Below, one piece after another: positions 56,651-64,000 of a stretch of 64,000 nucleotides of DNA (positions are counted from its first letter, which is position 1; the number at the start of each line of letters is the position of its first letter). Source of the stretch: Amphiura filiformis (lineage: Eukaryota; Echinodermata; Ophiuroidea; Amphilepidida; Amphiuridae). The notes under the pieces were generated by a model, which saw only the letters and a program-made list of their open reading frames with translations, made no database searches and was not told where the DNA came from. The stretch spans positions 19,504,946 through 19,568,945 of the forward strand of contig NC_092647.1 of NCBI RefSeq assembly GCF_039555335.1, given 5' to 3'. Made by a program: the position numbers and the translations under genes.

Positions 56651-57644
56651 TTTGGGACGTGCCGCTCAAAGACCCTTTATTATTTTCTTTAATTTAAAAT
56701 GTAATATTAATTTCGCGCAGTCTTTTTACCAATAAATGATGATGGCAAAATTTCAACTTACAAAATAATTCCCCCTAAGACCCATAATTTAGGTACCAGT
56801 TTGTAAACTAGACTTTCATCCAAAGTCTCATAGGTTAATTTTTAGTAAAATTATTAACGCTGAATTTCCTTTAATTGAACTTACGTATCAATTTCTTCTT
56901 CTCACTACCTTCCTTCTTTTCTCACCTCCTTCCTTCCTTCCTTCCTTCCTTCCTTCCTCACTTCATTCCCATATCATTCCATAAGTGAGCTGAGAATGGA
57001 AGGAATGATCTAACATTGATCTTTGATGGCTGACCAGGTTCGATCTTGGAATTCTGAGGGATCTGATGGAGTGCCGCAGATGAGTCCCTGACATTCTTCT
57101 TGAAACTCTTTATTTTTTCATGCTTAGGCCCTATATAATTCATAGAAAGTTAAAGAATAAAGACAGCACGAATTTGTTGATATGATTATGCGTTGCGGTG
57201 AGTCGGTGACTTGCAACGAAAACCCATATCAGACTCATTATGCCGAAATACCGGTATCTCGGCAGTTTCGGCATTCTGTGGCGGGAATCGGCATAGGGCT
57301 ATGCAAATGCCAAATTTCGGCAATAACGTCATCAGCACCATATAAATTACATTGGGTAGATACTGCATTAATTTGGCACATCTTATAAAGAAACCAACTG
57401 CAGGCGCAATGACCATTCCGACCCGGGTTCGAATCCTGGTGTGGGCAATTTTATTATATCCATTTTGAACCTGAAATCATGTGAAAGTTTTGATATTGCA
57501 CTGAAAAATATATTTTGTGTGTCTTTTTTTCTGCAAGAGACACGGCCGTACTTCAGTCCCGGAACTTCAGTCAAGGGGAAAATATCGCGGTCAACGTCTC
57601 TGTCATGTTTTGCTTACAGTGTTGGCTGTTGCCGCATATTCACG

Positions 57645-58460
57645 TAGGGTACCTGCAGGGAATATGGGACCATTAAGGACGTTTAGCTTATTTGCATAAA
57701 AACTAAAGAAGATATGCCCACAAGAGATTGTTATGATGAACAACCTGTCCTTTAAGATTAATAAAACAGGCAATGTTACCTTGTTTTTATGTTTGTTTGG
57801 ACGCTATGACGTCAAAATGACGTCATCGTCAAGTGTCCCATATTACCTGCATGTGCAGGTAATATGGGACACTGTGTTATCTCTATGGTGAAAATCAAAA
57901 AGTTCAGAAAATCACTCACTAAAAACATTTTTGTTACATGATTTTGAATGTTAAATGCAAATTTCTACAAGAAAATTCAATTTTCTAAATAGTTTTGCTT
58001 TTCGCATTGACAATGCACACAATTTCCTATGTGTCCCATATTACCTGCACCCATTCAGTTGAAAATCAGAGAAAATAATCATTTATAAAAGGAAAGTGCC
58101 ACTTGTCAGTGGAATTTTACCTGCTGATAAGCTTAACCCATCACCTAAAGATCACAAAAAATGACAAATGCCCCCTCAGTACCAGAGTTTTTGGATACAC
58201 AATCATAAAATGTGAAGTCATTGAGTTTATATCAGGCCAAAAAAACGACATAATTTTTTGGGCAATTTCACTCTTTTTAGCATTGATTTCCAAGAGTTTG
58301 ATACACAGACTCCAAAACTGCATTTCTAGAAGCACAATTGATGTCTCTAAACACTTAACAAATCAACTTAAAGTGTTTACCTTCTCTAAGCTACTTTTTG
58401 TTAAAATGAAAACAGGTGTCCCATATTACCTGCTGTCCCATATTACCTGCAGCTACCCTA
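57645..58460. repeat. TIR element repeating its end motif
   Basis: The left end TAGGGTACCTGCAGGGAATA and, inverted, TAGGGTAGCTGCAGGTAATA at the right. TGTCCCATATTACCTGCA occurs at 57834, 58031, 58414 and 58434, and in a perfect palindrome at 57834-57874. TGACGTCA occurs twice at 57808-57826. Confidence 0.8.
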
Positions 58461-59593
58461 TATTAACCCGCCATCGTATATTTAATTTCAGAGCATAATG
58501 TTTTAATCAAATAGCGCCCGCAGAAAAGTTGTGTCCCTGTCAAATGACGTCACATTCTTTAGAGAGTTGCTTGTGACACTGTTTAGACCAATTAGTGGGC
58601 TCCAGGGAAATGTCAGTACTCGAGGGTTTTGTATAAAACGGATATCCTCAATCACTCGGACTATAAATTCTGCAAGCCATTTTTTAATAGGATCGAGGGG
58701 GATCGAGTTGAATTTGGGAGAAAAAAAAGCACGTTCAACAGTCGCGTTTTTCTCCAAGATATTTCTAAAGCTGGAATTTCAGATAAATATCTTTTATTAC
58801 TCCAATACGAGTGACGTTTAAATATGTACACTATTTGATTTCGACTCCTATCTCTGATTTTAATCTAACTCTTGTTTAGCTTTTAGAATGCCAAGGTCAA
58901 CTGGCCTATAGCTTACTATACAGCAGCTAGAGATAACATACGGACACACAGGGTGCTACTCCAATATTGCATTGAAGCTAATGGTGCAAGTCTTCAAGAT
59001 CAAGTCGTAGGTTTTTACAGTACGTCAGTACCAGATCCAGGGATTTGTAAAAGTTGAACTGAGTTTAATATCAGAGAGGGTGACACTTCAGATTGGAACC
59101 GTGCTAGATTATTAAAGCGAACGGAATTGAAGTAATTACTGTGCTGTGTGATATACATTGCCAACGCGTGTACATCCATGCTCTTTGGCAAGGAACTAAA
59201 ACACTGTTCTTCGTTGTAACGATTTTGTGAACGATTTTACCAATTTGAGCAAATTCATCAAAAATGTGACTGATTCTGTATTGCTGGAGCTGATTTGTTT
59301 TTGTGGAGGTTTCGACTAGCTGCAATTTAGTGTTTTACTTACACCAACAATGTGAAAATATGTAATTTACTATTGTCAACATTTTGTGATCTAAACACAA
59401 TTAAAACAGTGTTGCCCTCGTGCCTGCCCTCGTGGGTTTACAACAGGCAAATTAGCCGGGTCAAATTGGCGTGAATATCTGGGCAATTTGTCGGCCAGAT
59501 TTCACTTGTCTTCTCACACTAATTTGCACTTTATTAACACTTTCTTCAGCAGTTACTTTCGAGATTGAAGCGTATATTTATACAACTTGGTTG

Positions 59594-59601
59594 TATAAAA
59601 G
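59594..59601 (+). promoter_or_regulatory. TATA box of the signal-peptide first exon
   Basis: TATAAAAG lies 82 bp before the ATG at 59676. A start site near 59625 would leave a 5' leader of about 50 bases. The spacing is right for a TATA promoter and supports the first-exon call. A related TATATTTATA lies just upstream. Confidence 0.5.
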
Positions 59602-59675
59602 AGTGAAAAAAAATCTGTGGAATTTGTATAGTACTTGGAGTTGGACAAATTAGTGGAAGTTTTTTATTAGCCAAA

Positions 59676-59755
59676 ATGGAATACTTTTGGACTTTGCGGC
59701 AGTGGATACTGTTGTTCCTTTGTTCATATATAAGTGTTGCGGTTAATGCAAATGA
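59676..59755 (+). CDS. Candidate first coding exon with signal peptide, rest of gene not seen
   Basis: ATG in a good context (CCAAAATGG) opens 26 codons plus two bases. The translation begins MEYFWTLRQW, followed by a hydrophobic core ILLFLCSYISVAV and a small-residue cleavage zone (NANE), which is a textbook signal peptide. The frame would end at a stop, but a consensus donor GA|GTAAGT (GT at 59756) sits exactly there, so the exon very likely splices on in phase 2. A TATA box stands 82 bp upstream. It is too short for the protein to be named. It could encode the start of any secreted or membrane protein on the plus strand. I could not identify the next exon before 64000. Confidence 0.55.
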
Positions 59756-60610
59756 GTAAGTTTGTTTATATATAATTTCTTTTCCGTTTTTACAAGTCTT
59801 TTGAAGAGCTTCGAAGATTCTTGATCATGTCTATATTGATTGCATGCAAGTGGAAAGGTGGAATTACGTAATCAGTATCAACATGACTATAGGGCCTATA
59901 TCGGTCTATCGTCGATATAGATGACTTATGAGTCACATGAACATATACAATTTCTATAGGGGCCTATGTTTTGTTTATATTTGTTATTTTTATTACGAGC
60001 ACAATTGATTTGGTTTATGGGCTTTGGCGGAAGCAGAAGCAGAGATTTTTTCGGGGTGGCATTTGGGAAAAGGTGTTACTGTTATGGAATCAACAAATTG
60101 GGCCCCAAAAGTTGAAATTTTCGTAATTGGGGGGTGCGAGGTAATGCACCCTGCCCCCTTGTCGCCGCCCTTGGACACGGGTTAATTGGATTGTTTTCTT
60201 AAATTAAAACATAATTAAAATGTGACCCAGCGCCAGACACTGACTGAAACATTTTTGATATAATAAATATGGAAATATCTTAAAATCAACTCTTTATTTT
60301 TTGCGATTAATTTATATGCACGGCCTAATCACTGGAACTAGAAAACCTAGTGAAGATTGTCCATTTGTCTATCTCATTATTATGCAAGTACCTCACTTTC
60401 TCGTCAAGTTCGTAAAATGTCTCCTTTACTCACGTTGGGTCACAGAAAAGTTGTTAATGGATATCGAAAAATGTCATCTACGAAGCCTAGAACTTTTTTA
60501 CCGACCAGAGCATGAGGGCAAAATGGGTTCTATTGGCGAAACTTTATTTCAATGAGTTGTATTGGATGTGTGACCTGCAACGAGGACCTACATTGTAGAG
60601 GACCTTGCTC

Positions 60611-62046
60611 CAGTGGCGTAGGGTACGTAAAGGGGGGGGAGACAACTTTCAAGAGTCCTCAGTTGGTCTGAATTGCGTGCGTGTCCTCGTTTGCTGGTCT
60701 TTACAAACGCACCTTTCAATGAGAGTGAAAATAAGAATCACAAATTGAGGATTTTGTCAAAAGCATGCAAATGTCAGGGTTGGCGATTGGGGGGGCAACT
60801 TTCAAGAGTCCTCAGTTGGTCTGCTATTTTTGCGTGCGTGTCCTCGTTTGCTGGTCTTTACAAACGCACCTTTCAATGAGAGTGAAAATAAGAATCACAA
60901 ATTGAGGATTTTGTCAAAAGCATGTAAATGTCAGGGTTGGCGATTGGGGGGGCAACTTTCAAGAGTCCTCAGTTGGTCTGCTACTTTTGCGTGCGTGTCC
61001 TCGTTTGCTGGTCTTTACAAACGCACCTTTCAATGAGAGTGAAAATAAGAATCACAAATTGAGGATTTTGTCAAAAGCATGCAAATGTCAGGGTTGGCGA
61101 TTGGGGGGGCAACTTTCAAGAGTCCTCAGTTGGTCTGCTATTTTTGCGTGCGTGTCCTCGTTTGCTGGTCTTTACAAACGCACCTTTCAATGAGAGTGAA
61201 AATAAGAATCACAAATTGAGGATTTTGTCAAAAGCATGTAAATGTCAGGGTTGGCGATTGGGGGGGCAACTTTCAAGAGTCCTCAGTTGGTCTGCTACTT
61301 TTGCGTGCGTGTCCTCGTTTGCTGGTCTTTACAAACGCACCTTTCAATGAGAGTGAAAATAAGAATCACAAATTGAGGATTTTGTCAAAAGCATGCAAAT
61401 GTCAGGGTTGGCGATTGGGGGGGGGGGGCCACTTTCAAGAGTCCTCAGCTGGTCTGCTACTTTTGCGTGCGTGCCCTCGTTTGCTGGTCTTTACAAACGC
61501 ACCTTTCAATGAGAGTGAAAATAAGAATCACAAATTGAGGATTTTGTCAAAAGCATGCAAATGTCAGGGTTGGCGATTGGGGGGCAACTTTCAAGAGTCC
61601 TCAGTTGGTCTGCTATTTTTGCGTGCGTGTCCTCGTTTGCTGGTCTTTACAAACGCACCTTTCAATGAGAGTGAAAATAAGAATCACAAATTGAGGATTT
61701 TGTCAAAAGCATGCAAATGTCAGGGTTGGCGATTGGGGGGGCAACTTTCAAGAGTCCTCAGTTGGTCTGCTATTTTTGCGTGCGTGTCCTCGTTTGCTGG
61801 TCTTTACAAACGCACCTTTCAATGAGAGTGAAAATAAGAATCACAAATTGAGGATTTTGTCAAAAGCATGCAAATGTCAGGGTTGGCGATTGGGGGGGCA
61901 ACTTTCAAGAGTCCTCAGTTGGTCTGCTATTTTTGCGTGCGTGTCCTCGTTTGCTGGTCTTTACAAACGCACCTTTCAATGAGAGTGAAAATAAGAATCA
62001 CAAATTGAGGATTTTGTCAAAAGCATGCAAATGTCAGGGTTGGCGA
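60611..62046. repeat. Nine-copy tandem array, 157-bp unit
   Basis: Copies start near 60673, 60830, 60987, 61144, 61301, 61460, 61619, 61776 and 61933. The unit includes CCTCGTTTGCTGGTCTTTAC and GAGTGAAAATAAGAATCACA. Copies are almost identical. The left edge begins with a hAT-like end, CAGTGGCGTAGGG at 60611. Because 157 is not a multiple of three, the repeated 68-residue frame is not a protein repeat. Confidence 0.95.
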
Positions 62047-62493
62047 TATTATTTTATTTATTTAGACCTAAATCGGATTTCTAAAAAGTTTAAATCGATT
62101 TTGGCTGATTTTTTTTTATTCCAACAACTGCTATACCCCATGATAAAGTCAAAAGACACCAGTGGCATGCTAAACACAGGTCTATGTGCCATACTATTTA
62201 CAAAAAATCAAAACATGTTTGAAAATTTCAAAGAAAAAATTTGGTAAAATCTTGTTGAATTCGGCATCTTGAAGATGAATTTTTATAGCAATAGATAAAA
62301 TGACATCCTAGAGGTACTAGTATTTTAATTGCATCCCAAAGTTGTAGAAGCATTAAGATTGAAGTAAAACATTCTATAATGTAGCCTGAGAGAAATTAAC
62401 TTAAATTTATCAAACATGGTCCAAAATTAAAAAGTTGATTTAAATAAGTGATTAAGAAAAAAAAAATTTGATTTAAATCATGCCAACCCCGAA
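62037..62493. repeat. AT-rich element with GGGTTGGC ends
   Basis: GGGTTGGCGAT at the left (the last array junction) and, inverted, GGGTTGGCATGATTTAAATC at the right; inner TTTAAATC blocks on both arms. Confidence 0.6.
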
Positions 62494-63263
62494 AAATGTA
62501 GGTCTGATAATTATAAGGTATCACCTGATTTTTAAACTTTTCTCTTGTCGTGACCTTTTTGAACCACATTGTCATTTTGATAATAGTCAGTCACCTTATA
62601 TGAAATGACCAAAGTTTGACTTGACAATAATTTAAAGATAACAGAGCAAAAATAATGCTAGCTATTTCAGGACGCGGTTTTGAAGTGCAGTGGTGTTATT
62701 TCTGGGAATTTGGAAAGAACTTCAAAATCTATGACGTAATTTTGACGCTTGGGAGTTTGAATTTAAAGTAATTTCCTGAAATCGGTATAAAAACATATAG
62801 ACCTAAGCTACGTTTCATCTGTGCATGTAATTATTCGGAATAGGATCGCGTCATATAGAAACATTTTTCACCTAATTCAATCCGAAATGATGACATCGAT
62901 GGGGGAAGGGGAGGGAATTGGAATTAAAGAGGAAACTTTTCTGAATTATAATGCTGAATTTCTACTACATCGCTGAGCAATATACCAATCGTTCGGTTGA
63001 GTATAAATTCAGCTTTATTTGGACTACCTTTTGGGACTTTTTATTTTGACTCGGTGTGGTGGGGGTTTTACTTCGAGATTGGGAACCCCTGGTGCCTCCA
63101 CTTCGCTTCATATTCTTTCAGCATTGCATAAGGCCATTTTTTTTTCATTTGTGTCAAAAATTATGTTTACAAAAAAATATAGATCTTATCCTTCACTTTT
63201 GGTCCATCCTTTGATATGTTTAAACGCTTTTCCGGGGAGCGCTGATATAATATAGTGCCTGTA
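62494..63263. other. No feature recognised
   Basis: AT-rich with several homopolymer runs. The short open frame at 63019-63255 has no support. Confidence 0.5.
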
Positions 63264-63499
63264 CACTCTAAGAAATAAAGGTTCTAACTAAAGTTCTCCT
63301 CTCAGGAGAACCCTTAGAGGTTCTCTAAAGAACCAAACCAAAAATGGTTCCAAAACCGTCGAAAATGCATGGCCCCAACAATGTGATACAGAACCATTTT
63401 CGGTCGAGTCTTTAAAGAACCTTTTTAAGAGGTTCAAGAGGGAGGGTTCTCCTGAGAAGTCAAAAAAGGTTCTATTTAGAACCTTTATTTCTTAGAGTG
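63264..63499. mobile_element. TA-flanked MITE with perfect 24-bp ends
   Basis: CACTCTAAGAAATAAAGGTT and its exact inverse, between TA dinucleotides. The interior repeats GGTTCT / AGAACC on both strands. Confidence 0.88.
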
Positions 63500-63837
63500 T
63501 ATAGGACATATATAGGCCTATACCTTGATAATAAAATTAGGCCTAAACATGAACCCGAAGCTGGCAATAGTATACATAAATTTTAAAAGTGACAATCATA
63601 CATTTTGACAGTTTGGGGATATACCATTGAATGTGAAGCCACAAAACCACAAATCCCTTGATGAGTTGCGGACTTGCGATAGGCATGTAACTTAATAATT
63701 TGCACAGGAGTATAGATTCACAAACACGTCACTGGAAAGTTGAAAATGAGCTCAGAAATATTGGAAAGTGACCAAAGTTGAGAATATGAAGGAAACATAT
63801 GTTTCCTGTAGTTGCTCGAAAGTGTAACGGTGCTTAC

Positions 63838-63860
63838 CTTAGCCCCTCACGTTTCGCCAT
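63838..63860 (-). CDS. Possible tiny first coding exon on the minus strand
   Basis: On the minus strand, ATG at 63860-63858 stands in a strong context (AAGATGGCG). It opens MAKREGL and runs into a consensus donor CTAAG|GTAAGC (GT at 63837-63836) after 23 bases. This is how many animal genes begin, with a short first coding exon. The evidence is limited to start context plus donor. No downstream exon is recognised between here and 60 kb, so it may be chance. Confidence 0.28.
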
Positions 63861-64000
63861 CTTAAAAAAAGAAGCACAAGACACTCCGTTATCAGGCTCT
63901 GATGTGCTCAGATGAAAGAATACTGTGAGTGAGATTGACTCACTTTGACCAGAATAATCATGCTTGGCTGTCCGGCCTGTCCCGACGGTGACAAACAGTG

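Larger units (their letters stand above)
55093..59593. other. No gene recognised; repeats and unique AT-rich DNA
   Basis: Contains the hAT-like element at 55911, microsatellites and the 57645 element. An open stretch without ATG at 58883-59050 is discussed in the findings. A CRE-like TGACGTCA also occurs at 58545-58552. Confidence 0.5.

Noticed and set aside
56233-56697. Phe/Ser/Leu-rich 154-residue frame and a Lys/Arg-rich frame opposite
   Set aside because: Both are translations of a CTTT/CTTC microsatellite.
57395-57450. Possible tRNA gene around GGTTCGAATCC
   Set aside because: Only a box B-like segment is present. There is no box A or cloverleaf, so it is better seen as a SINE fragment.
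60301-60555. 84-residue plus-strand frame downstream of the signal-peptide exon
   Set aside because: No acceptor in the right phase, and the composition is not distinguishable from background. I could not link it to exon 59676-59755.
60673-62247. Repeated 68-residue frame (MRACPRLLVFTNAP...) and a 174-residue fusion
   Set aside because: The 157-bp period shifts the frame each copy. The longer fusion depends on length changes in the G-run. This is a DNA repeat, not a repeat protein.

Overview
This window looks like nuclear DNA of a multicellular animal, not a microbe. Coding sequence is sparse and split into short exons with GT-AG borders, introns run to several kilobases, the background is AT-rich, and most of the sequence is repeats: foldback MITE-like elements, hAT-like and pogo-like non-autonomous elements, a tRNA-derived SINE, microsatellites and three large tandem arrays. 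Secreted fasciclin (FAS1) proteins together with this repeat style fit a marine invertebrate, perhaps a non-vertebrate deuterostome such as an echinoderm or hemichordate. That placement is inference and I cannot name a species.

Layout. (1) 0-16.3 kb: the 3' part of a plus-strand gene, with a candidate exon (1621-1790), a firm exon (10832-11132) and a terminal exon (15189-15297). Reading phase is kept across both junctions. The product looks like an acidic, Pro/Thr/Ser-rich tail that I do not recognise. Its 9-kb first intron is packed with foldback elements. (2) 16.3-35.7 kb: no gene seen, only repeats, including a palindromic 20-bp minisatellite at 22.3-22.7 kb and a SINE at 31.4 kb. (3) 35.7-48.0 kb, minus strand: a complete three-exon gene for a secreted protein of about 327 residues with two FAS1 domains (exons 44500-44970, 37698-37862, 35732-36079). 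A second signal-peptide-plus-FAS1 first exon lies upstream (47450-47935), in the same splice phase. It could be an alternative first exon or the start of a duplicate gene. (4) 48.4-51.5 kb: a degenerate array of 65-bp dimeric repeats. (5) 52-58.5 kb: nested inverted-repeat elements and CTTT/CTTC microsatellites. (6) 58.5-64 kb: a likely TATA-driven first exon with a signal peptide (plus strand, 59676-59755), a nine-copy array of a 157-bp unit (60.6-62.05 kb), and a possible tiny first coding exon on the minus strand (63838-63860).

The genes do not form an operon or an evident pathway. The most interesting signals are the paired FAS1 first exons, a hAT-like insertion directly behind a 5' splice site of the FAS1 gene, a possible frame break at an AC run in the last exon of the plus-strand gene, and a foldback repeat family with 18 copies in the first 33.2 kb and none that I can see afterwards. 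I found no convincing new defence, RNA-guided or biosynthetic system.
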